Shown here: positions 1 to 5,135 of the stretch, piece after piece
How positions within the stretch are numbered: the first letter of the stretch is position 1
Layout: the number at the start of each line of letters is the position of its first letter
Assembly (NCBI GenBank): GCA_905216045.1
Contig: CAJMSL010000024.1
Coordinates: forward strand, 1-19,380
Direction: 5' to 3'
DNA: 19,380 nucleotides
DNA from: an uncultured bacterium
GTDB lineage: Bacteria > Actinomycetota > Coriobacteriia > Coriobacteriales > Coriobacteriaceae
Notes under the pieces: generated by a model
Seen by the model: only the letters and a program-made list of their open reading frames with translations
What the model was told of the DNA's origin: nothing
Databases searched by the model: none
Translations under genes and position numbers: made by a program

Positions 1-22
1 GATTGGCGTTCTGCTCATTCAT
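1..22 (-). CDS. Possible 5' end of next PTS-operon gene (partial)
   Basis: An ATG lies 11 bases after the stop of the IIB gene on the same strand. It opens seven codons (M-N-E-Q-N-A-N) that run off the window edge. In GatB-type operons the next gene is usually the IIC permease, so this may be its start. There is no clear ribosome binding site and too little sequence to identify a product; translational coupling to the gene upstream would be needed. Position and family habit are the only support. Confidence 0.25.
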
Positions 23-33
23 ACAGTCAGCGC

Positions 34-321
34 CTACTGAGCCATGACGTCGAGAACGGCCTTCTCGGCAGCGACGCGGTTCATGCCAGTCATGAAGGGC
101 ACGCCGCTCACGTACGGGCAGGTGAGGCCCTCGGGGGCAACGGTGGTGGCGATCAGCAGGTCGGCGCCCTCGTCGCAGTAATCCTTGGCCTCGGAGATGG
201 CGCACTGCACGATCTCGTACTTGTCGGCATAACCGATGGCGTCGAGCAGAGTAGCGACCTTCTGGGCAACGAGCGTGGAAGTAGCAGCGCCAGCACCGCA
301 AGCCAAAACGATCTTCTTCAT
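34..321 (-). CDS. PTS sugar transporter subunit IIB, galactitol (GatB)-like
   Basis: A 95-residue cytoplasmic phosphocarrier that passes phosphate from a IIA domain to the sugar during uptake through a IIC permease. The start shows a beta strand running into ACGAGAATSTLV, the P-loop of GatB-type IIB proteins, with the expected phospho-cysteine at residue 8. The length matches the roughly 95 residues of the family. An AAGGGAG ribosome binding site lies about 10 bases before the ATG. It is the first visible gene of its operon: the gene behind it is divergent, so any IIA must lie downstream or elsewhere. Galactitol family membership is well supported, but the actual sugar cannot be told from IIB alone. 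Confidence 0.85.
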   Translation of the reverse strand: MKKIVLACGAGAATSTLVAQKVATLLDAIGYADKYEIVQCAISEAKDYCDEGADLLIATTVAPEGLTCPYVSGVPFMTGMNRVAAEKAVLDVMAQ

Positions 322-423
322 AGGTAATGTCTCCCTTCATGGTTTACTTTAGGTAAGTGTACCGCAGCGAGCGATGGCACTCGGCCTCGATGAGCTTTTA
401 TGCCAGTTTGCTTGCGCGCTGCG

Positions 424-429
424 TATAAT
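424..429 (+). promoter_or_regulatory. Putative -10 box for the 485-1108 gene
   Basis: A perfect TATAAT lies about 55 bases before the ATG at 485, in the divergent gap between the PTS gene and the membrane protein gene. No good -35 hexamer sits at 16-18 bases, but a TG lies just upstream, near the extended -10 position. An AAGGA ribosome binding site (473-477) follows before the start codon. No convincing promoter for the divergent PTS gene was seen in this gap. Confidence 0.45.
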
Positions 430-484
430 ACATCTAGTACGTGTTGTCATACCGCTCGCTTTATGAGCGACTAAGGACCCTAAT

Positions 485-1108
485 ATGCCCGATTCCCGCA
501 CCCTCTGGACCGCCGTCGTTATCATCTGCATCGCCGTGTCGGTGTTCTTTAGCGTCAAAAAACGCACCACGTTTAAGCGCCTGCAGCAGCTTATGGCTGC
601 CAAGCAGTGGGACGAGTTCGATCGTTTGCTCGACGGCAAACTCACCAGCATGCTGTACCCGCGCTACAACCGCGACTACCTGCGTCTGAACTCCTATCTG
701 CTGCGCGAGGACCACGAGCGCGCCAGCGAGATGTTCGACCTACTGCTGGGACTCAACCTCCCCAAGATGCAGCGCGTCGACTTGGTGATTAAGGCCTTTA
801 ACTACTATGTTGGCCAGGAGGACCGCAAAAAGTCCAAAGAGCTGTTGCACGAGATCAAGGGCTTTGAGGGCGGTCAGGCCGAGGCAGTTGCGCACGAGTG
901 TCAGCTGATGTACGACACGATGATCCTCAAGCGCCACAACGACATTCCCGAGCTGGAGCGCATGCTCGATGATGTCGGCGACGACCCGGTCAAGCGCTGC
1001 CGCTTGGAGTACCTGCTAGCCCTGCAGTACCAGAACAAGGGCGACGAAGCCAAGTTCCAGGAGTTCCTGGAGAAGTCGGGCCAACACTCGATGGCCGTCA
1101 ACGCGTAA
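485..1108 (+). CDS. Membrane-anchored helical-repeat protein, unknown function
   Basis: A 207-residue protein I do not recognise as a named family. Residues about 8-23 form one hydrophobic segment followed by lysines and arginines (KKRTTFKR). This suggests an N-terminal membrane anchor with the rest inside the cell. The remainder is all helical, with repeated pairs of amphipathic helices such as KQWDEFDRLLDGKL, DHERASEMFDLLLGL and DEAKFQEFLEKSG, which looks like a divergent tetratricopeptide-type scaffold. No catalytic motif is visible. AAGGA stands about 7 bases before the ATG. It lies alone between the divergent PTS gene and tRNA-Leu. A scaffold or assembly role is only a guess. Confidence 0.75.
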   Translation: MPDSRTLWTAVVIICIAVSVFFSVKKRTTFKRLQQLMAAKQWDEFDRLLDGKLTSMLYPRYNRDYLRLNSYLLREDHERASEMFDLLLGLNLPKMQRVDLVIKAFNYYVGQEDRKKSKELLHEIKGFEGGQAEAVAHECQLMYDTMILKRHNDIPELERMLDDVGDDPVKRCRLEYLLALQYQNKGDEAKFQEFLEKSGQHSMAVNA

Positions 1109-1139
1109 CGGACGGCTTGTGCTAGACTTCTAGTCTCAC

Positions 1140-1224
1140 GGGGGCGTGGCGGAATTGGCATACGCAGGAGACTTAAAATCTCTCGCCGCAAGGATTGTGG
1201 GTTCGAGTCCCACCGCCCCTACCA
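1140..1224 (+). tRNA. tRNA-Leu(UAA)
   Basis: A complete tRNA of 85 bases with an encoded CCA end. The acceptor stem pairs 1140-1146 with 1214-1220, including one G-U at the end pair. T8 and G9 follow, then a D arm. A five-pair anticodon stem (1167-1171 with 1179-1183) encloses the loop CTTAAAA, giving anticodon TAA at 1174-1176. The variable arm is long, as in class II leucine tRNAs, and the T arm is GTGGG-TTCGAGT-CCCAC. The discriminator is A1221. A strong terminator follows 11 bases later. Confidence 0.96.
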
Positions 1225-1235
1225 TATGGAGCTTT

Positions 1236-1274
1236 CGAGCCCGTGTTCCTCAGGGATGCGGGCTCGCTTCTTTT
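1236..1274 (+). terminator. Rho-independent terminator of tRNA-Leu
   Basis: An eight-pair stem, CGAGCCCG (1236-1243) with CGGGCTCG (1259-1266), encloses a 15-base loop and is followed by CTTCTTTT. It begins 11 bases after the encoded CCA end. A near-identical copy lies 196 bases downstream. Confidence 0.85.
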
Positions 1275-1281
1275 AGCTGCC

Positions 1282-1420
1282 GGTGGGACTCGAACCCGCG
1301 AGGGGGCGAGCGTTAAGCGGACGCGCAGCGTCCGAAGCGAGCCGGCGAGGGCGCCGACAGGCGGCCGAAGCCGGTGCGTATTTGCGCAGCAAATGCGCGG
1401 ACGTCCCACCGCCCCTACCA
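1282..1420 (+). other. Structured multi-hairpin element ending in a tRNA-like acceptor
   Basis: The stretch opens with an inverted copy of the tRNA T arm (1282-1297). It continues with GGGGGCG (1302-1308), the same seven bases as the 5' acceptor strand of the tRNA, and closes with CGCCCCT-ACCA (1410-1420). Between these stems lie four hairpins in a row. Bases 1318-1334 have a 7-pair stem with loop GCA. Bases 1344-1355 have a 4-pair stem with loop AGGG. Bases 1362-1373 have a 4-pair stem with loop CGAA. Bases 1376-1398 have a 10-pair stem, again with loop GCA. D and anticodon arms are absent, so it is not a tRNA. Open frames across it look like by-products of repeats. I do not recognise the element; it could be an RNA, a DNA-level repeat or an integration relic. 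Confidence 0.6.
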
Positions 1421-1431
1421 TATGGAGCTTT

Positions 1432-1470
1432 CGAGCCCGTGTCCCCAAGGGATGCGGGCTCGTTTCTTTT
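1432..1470 (+). terminator. Second copy of the tRNA-Leu terminator
   Basis: CGAGCCCG (1432-1439) pairs with CGGGCTCG (1455-1462), followed by TTTCTTTT. It belongs to the duplicated 85-bp unit and would terminate any RNA reading through the structured element. Confidence 0.75.
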
Positions 1471-1486
1471 ACACGCCGGTGGGGCT

Positions 1487-1559
1487 CTAAGTTGCGGTGG
1501 AATAGTTCCTGTTTTGGCAGTTTACCAGCCCATTTAGGAACTATTCCACCGCAACTTAG
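1487..1559. repeat. Long perfect palindrome, left copy (TTGCGGTGGAATA family)
   Basis: Arms 1487-1510 and 1536-1559 are perfectly complementary over 24 bases, with a 25-base loop. A related, slightly imperfect copy lies at 3075-3141, so the two bracket the ATPase gene. There is no T run after the stem, so it is not an ordinary terminator. It may be a small non-autonomous mobile repeat or a site recognised by a DNA-binding enzyme. The arms are seen directly; the role is unknown. Confidence 0.85.
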
Positions 1560-1567
1560 GTTGGTGT

Positions 1568-1655
1568 TCCCACATTTTCCAATGGAAAAACGTGGCTGTC
1601 TCCCACATTTTCCGATGGAAAAACGTGGTTGTCTCCCACATTTTCCGATGGAAAC
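1568..1655 (+). repeat. 33-bp tandem hairpin repeat, 2.7 copies
   Basis: Copies begin at 1568, 1601 and 1634, with a unit of exactly 33 bases. The third stops after 22 bases. Each unit starts TCCCACATTTTCC and carries its near-complement GGAAAAACGTGG, so each can fold into a hairpin of about 11 pairs with a three- to four-base loop. The first two copies differ at two positions. The repeats are directly adjacent with no unique spacers, so this is not a CRISPR array. They end about 40 bases before the start of the ATPase gene and may affect its expression. Confidence 0.85.
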
Positions 1656-1697
1656 TCCCAAATGGCCTTATACTAGCCGAGAGGGTTGGGAGGCAAT

Positions 1698-2999
1698 ATG
1701 CAGCGACAGCTTATGAGTGAACTTATCGCTTGGAAATCAAGGGCGAATCGCAAACCTCTCTTGCTTAAGGGAGCCCGCCAGACAGGAAAGACTTGGCTTC
1801 TTAACGAATTCGCAAGCCAGCAGTATCGAAACGTCATTCGTTTTGACTTTATGCTCGAGCCGAGCACACGCTCGCTGTTCGATGGGAACCTCGACCCCAA
1901 GCGCATCATCTCCCAGATAGAACTCCTACGTGGCCAAACCGTAACGCCGGAAGACACGCTCATCATCTTCGACGAGATCCAAGAAGCGCCACGCGGGATC
2001 ACCTCGCTCAAGTACTTCAACGAGCTTGCGCCCGAATACCACATCGTAGCAGCCGGTTCCTATATGGGCCTCGCGCTCCGACGCGAAAACGAGTCATTTC
2101 CCGTCGGCAAAATCGACCAGCTCACCATGCGTCCCATGGGGTTTGCTGAGTTCGTTCGTGCCGTCGACGGCAACCCGCTCGCCGACGCCATCCTTGCCGC
2201 AGACATGAACCTTCTAGCAAACGTTACCGAAAAGCTCGAGCACTTGCTCAAGGAATACCTTGTTGTCGGCGGTATGCCCGAAGTTGTCTCCACTTTCGCC
2301 GAGACACGCGACTTCATCGAAGCCCGAAGGCTTCAACAGCAAATCATCGAGGCTTACGAATCCGATTTTGGCAAACATGCACCCGCCCGCATCGTCGAGC
2401 GCATGAGGTTGGTTTGGAAATCCCTTCCCGGCCAGCTTGCAAAGGAGAACAAGAAGTTTGTCTATGGCGCCCTTCGTCCCGGAGCGCGCGCACGCGATTT
2501 CGAGGAAAGCCTCCAGTGGCTCACGGACTACGGAATCGTTCATAAGGTGCCACGTGCTTCCGCTCTAAAGGCGCCGCTCTCGAGCTACGAAGACCTCTCG
2601 GGCTTCAAACTGTTCTGCATCGACACCGGCATCCTCGGAGCGCTCTCCGGTCTCTCTCCGGCCATCGTTCTTAACGGATCCGCTGTTTTTACCGAGTTCA
2701 AAGGTTCGCTGACCGAACAATACGTCGCGCAGGAGCTTTTGCTCCAGGACAAAACTCCCGCGTATTGGTCCTCTACCTCCGGCAATGCCGAAACCGACTT
2801 TGCCATCGACCATGCGGGAACCGTGCTTCCGCTTGAGGTCAAGGCGGCAGAGAACCTTAAAGCGAAGAGTCTGAAAGTAGCCTGCGAAAAATTCAAACTC
2901 GAGCGTTGCGTGAGGAGCTCCCTGGCGGCATATAGAGACGAGGGCATGCTCATCAATATTCCGCTTTGGGAGATTGGGCAGATCGACAAGCTGGCATAG
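1698..2999 (+). CDS. AAA-type ATPase with DUF4143-like C-terminal region
   Basis: A 433-residue member of the AAA_14/DUF4143 family, whose cellular role is poorly known. Near residue 21 the Walker A loop reads LLLKGARQTGKTWLL. Walker B is DTLIIFDEIQEAP near residue 89. A sensor-like strand IVAAGSYMG follows, then the family signature VGKIDQLTMRPMGFAEF. The last third (from about residue 335) reads TEQYVAQELL, then AETDFAID, then LPLEVKA, the order of acidic residues and lysine seen in PD-(D/E)XK nuclease folds. I start at ATG 1698, four bases after GGGAGG. An upstream in-frame TTG at 1686 overlaps that ribosome site. The gene is visibly richer in A and T than its neighbours and is bracketed by palindromes, which suggests acquisition by transfer. 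Confidence 0.88.
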   Translation: MQRQLMSELIAWKSRANRKPLLLKGARQTGKTWLLNEFASQQYRNVIRFDFMLEPSTRSLFDGNLDPKRIISQIELLRGQTVTPEDTLIIFDEIQEAPRGITSLKYFNELAPEYHIVAAGSYMGLALRRENESFPVGKIDQLTMRPMGFAEFVRAVDGNPLADAILAADMNLLANVTEKLEHLLKEYLVVGGMPEVVSTFAETRDFIEARRLQQQIIEAYESDFGKHAPARIVERMRLVWKSLPGQLAKENKKFVYGALRPGARARDFEESLQWLTDYGIVHKVPRASALKAPLSSYEDLSGFKLFCIDTGILGALSGLSPAIVLNGSAVFTEFKGSLTEQYVAQELLLQDKTPAYWSSTSGNAETDFAIDHAGTVLPLEVKAAENLKAKSLKVACEKFKLERCVRSSLAAYRDEGMLINIPLWEIGQIDKLA

Positions 3000-3005
3000 G
3001 CGCTG

Positions 3006-3069
3006 TGGGGACGCCCTGCAAGGACTGTCCCCAGGTGCCGGCAGAAAAGGAACGTCCCCAGGTGCCGGC
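3006..3069 (+). repeat. Hairpin and two 16-bp direct repeats after the ATPase gene
   Basis: TGGGGAC (3006-3012) pairs with GTCCCCA (3027-3033), forming a short hairpin just after the ATPase stop. GTCCCCAGGTGCCGGC occurs twice, at 3027-3042 and 3054-3069, with a 27-base period. AACGTCCCCA, part of the second copy's flank, is also found at 9831-9840. No T run follows, so termination is doubtful. Confidence 0.65.
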
Positions 3070-3074
3070 TGTTG

Positions 3075-3141
3075 AGTTGCGGTGGAATAGGGACTGTTTG
3101 GTGCCCGAAAGGGCGATTTTAGTCCGTATTTCACCGCAACT
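3075..3141. repeat. Imperfect palindrome, right copy of the TTGCGGTGGAATA family
   Basis: Arms 3075-3095 and 3121-3141 are complementary over 21 bases with two mismatches. The outer arm AGTTGCGGTGGAATAG is identical to the left copy near 1490. Inside the loop, GCCC-GAAA-GGGC (3103-3114) forms a four-pair stem with a GNRA tetraloop. The repeat ends six bases before the ppx stop codon. It closes the 1.6-kb stretch that contains the ATPase. Confidence 0.75.
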
Positions 3142-3147
3142 TATTAT

Positions 3148-4149
3148 TTAGAGGGCGCTGAGGCTGGGGGTCCAGCCGATGGTGGGGGTCGCGCCGTCGA
3201 GGGTCTCGTTGATGGTGGCGGCCATACCGGCGAGCAGGCTGTTCTCGCTTACGGTGAGCGTCTTGTAGCCGCCGGCACGCATGAGTTCGCGGATCACCAC
3301 GGCGCCAGCCAAGATCACGCCCGCGCGTTTGGGCTGTACACCCGGTAGCGCGGCGATGCCTTCCGCGTCCAACACAGACATGCGCTCGATAGCGGCCGAG
3401 ACCTGCTCCAGCGACAGCTCGCGTAGGTGAACAAAGCTCGAATCGTACGGTTCCAGCTCGTGGACCAGAGCCACCAGCGTAGTCACCGTGCCACCCACCG
3501 CGACCAGACGCTCGGCGCGCTCAAAGTCGCTGGGCAGGCCTTCAAAATAGGCGGCGAACTGCTCGCCCGCCCACGCGGCAGCGGCAGCAAGCTCGCCGCG
3601 TGCGGGTGGCAGCGTCGAGAAAAACCGCTCCGTCACGCGGCGGCAGCCAATGTCCAGCGAGCGCGTCCCTTCTAGCGCAAAGACGCCACGCTCCGGCGCA
3701 TAGACGCCCGTCGCGAGCTCCGTGGATCCGCCGCCCGAATCGGCAACAATGATGCGCTCGCCGGCAAAGTCGTGCGCCACGCCAAAAAACGTCAGGCGTG
3801 CCTCGACCTCGCCCGGAATCACCTGTGGCTCAAGCCCCAGATCGCGCAGGCCGTCCAGCAGCAGTGCTGCGTTGGACGCATCACGCGCGGCGCTCGTGCA
3901 GGTGGTGCAGATGCACGCGGCCCCAAAGGCACGAGCCTCGTCCACAAACATGCGGCACGCAGCGAGCACGCGCTCAACGGCCGCCTCGCAAAAGCGGCCC
4001 GTCGCGTCCACGCCCTCACCCAGATCGGTAATCTCGGTATGCTTGGACGATTCCACGATTGCCCCGCCCTCGACCTGGGCCAACACCAGTCGCGACGACA
4101 CCGTTCCCAGGTCGATCGCGGCCACCTTATAGCGTTTGCAATTTGTCAT
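3148..4149 (-). CDS. ppx: Ppx/GppA-family exopolyphosphatase
   Basis: A 333-residue ASKHA-fold phosphatase, expected to release phosphate from polyphosphate or from (p)ppGpp-type nucleotides in the cytoplasm. The phosphate-1 loop VAAIDLGTVSSRLVLA is near residues 9-24, the family block CTSAARDASNAALLLDGL near 84-101, GEVEARLTFFG near 113, and the phosphate-2 loop DSGGGSTELATG near 137-148. Many Actinobacterial relatives have GTNS where this has GTVS. A GGAGGGGAG ribosome site precedes the ATG. The gene starts 20 bases after divIC, matching the conserved eno-divIC-ppx order, although the DUF501 gene often found between them is missing. Polyphosphate versus guanosine pentaphosphate cannot be decided from sequence. 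Confidence 0.9.
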   Translation of the reverse strand: MTNCKRYKVAAIDLGTVSSRLVLAQVEGGAIVESSKHTEITDLGEGVDATGRFCEAAVERVLAACRMFVDEARAFGAACICTTCTSAARDASNAALLLDGLRDLGLEPQVIPGEVEARLTFFGVAHDFAGERIIVADSGGGSTELATGVYAPERGVFALEGTRSLDIGCRRVTERFFSTLPPARGELAAAAAWAGEQFAAYFEGLPSDFERAERLVAVGGTVTTLVALVHELEPYDSSFVHLRELSLEQVSAAIERMSVLDAEGIAALPGVQPKRAGVILAGAVVIRELMRAGGYKTLTVSENSLLAGMAATINETLDGATPTIGWTPSLSAL

Positions 4150-4169
4150 TGCGAGCTCCCCTCCGGGCG

Positions 4170-4940
4170 CTATTTGCCGTTGGACACGACCGTCTGACCC
4201 TCGACGCCGTTAAACCCAAACAGCATGTCGAGCGCTTGGATGTACCACGGCGCGTCCTTACCGACTTCTTCGATTTCCTTGGCCACTTCGCTGGCCTTCT
4301 TGGCGTTTGAGGACTTTTTGCTCGACGAGGCATCCGAATCGTCGTCCAGGCCCTGCACTTCAATCCTCTTCTCGCCGGGCATCACCAGGCCCAGGTCCTC
4401 GGATGCCGCGTCCTTGATACCCTCCTCCGAGAGCAGCTTGTCGACGCTTTTTTGCAGGTCGTCGTTATATTGCTCGCGAATCTCGACCTGCTTGGCCAAG
4501 ATGTCGCTCGAGCGTTTTGCCACATACAGGTCGCGCACGGGGAAATACAGGCTCACAAGCGCCAGGGCGACGACAATGCCAACAAACAGCCCCCGCTGGG
4601 GACCGTGGGTAAAGTCGTAGATTGCCTTGACCACCGCGTTATCGTTGGCGTAATGCATGAAGTCCGAGCCCGAAAGACGGTTCGAGGGCCTACTCGGCTT
4701 TTCATGCATTTGAGCCGAGGAACGCTGAGCATGCTCCGAGTGCGCCGGGCGCACCGAACGTAGCGGGCGGTCCGTCAACGTATTCACTTGAGCACGGGAG
4801 TGTGAGGCACTTGTCGGTCGCTGCGTGGAGCAGTCGGCACCGGCGTAATCGGACCCGCCGAGCTGCACCGTGCGCGCACGGCGAGGCGACGGCTCACGCG
4901 AACCGGCGGAATAGTACCTGTTGTCGTAAATCTGATCCAT
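4170..4940 (-). CDS. divIC: Septum formation initiator (FtsB/DivIC family)
   Basis: A 256-residue bitopic membrane protein of the divisome. Residues 1-110 form a long, arginine- and serine-rich, probably disordered cytoplasmic tail. The membrane segment GLFVGIVVALALVSLYFPV is near residues 117-135. A coiled coil of about 35 residues (AKRSSDILAKQVEIREQYNDD onward) follows, then the short extracellular region EDLGLVMPGEKRIEV typical of the family, then an acidic, lysine-rich tail. FtsB/DivIC proteins are usually about 100-150 residues, so both ends are extended. I start at the ATG giving MDQIYDNRYYS, since the frame further up is low-complexity. It lies between eno and ppx as in many Actinobacteria, and is separated from eno by a terminator. 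Confidence 0.85.
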   Translation of the reverse strand: MDQIYDNRYYSAGSREPSPRRARTVQLGGSDYAGADCSTQRPTSASHSRAQVNTLTDRPLRSVRPAHSEHAQRSSAQMHEKPSRPSNRLSGSDFMHYANDNAVVKAIYDFTHGPQRGLFVGIVVALALVSLYFPVRDLYVAKRSSDILAKQVEIREQYNDDLQKSVDKLLSEEGIKDAASEDLGLVMPGEKRIEVQGLDDDSDASSSKKSSNAKKASEVAKEIEEVGKDAPWYIQALDMLFGFNGVEGQTVVSNGK

Positions 4941-4983
4941 GTGCGCCTTGTGCGGTTGAGGTTTGTTTGCGCTAAGTCTTTTA

Positions 4984-4992
4984 GTTATAGCA
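4984..4992 (-). promoter_or_regulatory. Putative extended -10 promoter for divIC-ppx
   Basis: On the minus strand the bases read TGC-TATAAC, an extended -10 element 44 bases before the divIC start. No good -35 is visible. It lies between the eno terminator and divIC, where a separate promoter would be needed. Confidence 0.4.
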
Positions 4993-5031
4993 CGAGCGCG
5001 CGCAACGCCTTCGGCGGCCCTTGCTCGACAT

Positions 5032-5063
5032 AAAAAAGGCGCTGAGCCATATGGCCCAGCGCC
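5032..5063 (-). terminator. Rho-independent terminator after eno
   Basis: On the minus strand GGCGCTGGGCC pairs with GGCTCAGCGCC around the loop ATAT, followed by six T residues (5037-5032). The stem has 11 pairs with one G-T wobble. It sits about 70 bases after the eno stop and separates eno from divIC-ppx. Confidence 0.9.
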
Positions 5064-5135
5064 CAATGGTGCTCAACAGCGCCCGGCGGGAGCGAGGCGA
5101 ATCCGAGTCAGCCCCGCCCCGCGCACGCCGTTTGC

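Larger units (their letters stand above)
1207..1487 (+). repeat. 85-bp direct repeat of tRNA-Leu 3' end plus terminator (two copies)
   Basis: Bases 1207-1291 recur at 1403-1487 with a few changes, at an offset of 196 bases. Each copy holds the last 18 bases of tRNA-Leu including ACCA, the spacer TATGGAGCTT, the terminator hairpin and the string GCCGGTGGG. The second copy has no tRNA 5' half in front, so it is a tRNA remnant and not a gene. Duplication of a tRNA 3' end is what site-specific integration at a tRNA leaves behind. Unequal crossing-over in a tandem array is an alternative. Confidence 0.85.

Noticed and set aside
1403..1420. A second tRNA-Leu gene
   Set aside because: Only the 3' acceptor strand, half of the T arm and CCA are present. 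There is no D arm or anticodon arm in front of it.
1568..1655. CRISPR array
   Set aside because: Units are back to back with no unique spacers, each is self-complementary, and no cas genes are nearby.
1686..1697. TTG start for the ATPase
   Set aside because: It overlaps the GGGAGG ribosome site that serves the ATG at 1698.
1173..1716. Open frames of 162 and 173 codons across the tRNA 3' repeats and hairpin region
   Set aside because: They run through the tRNA, two terminators, the palindrome and the 33-bp repeats, lack ribosome sites and show repeat-driven low-complexity sequence (SIGKCGRQPRF repeated). They are by-products of the repeats.
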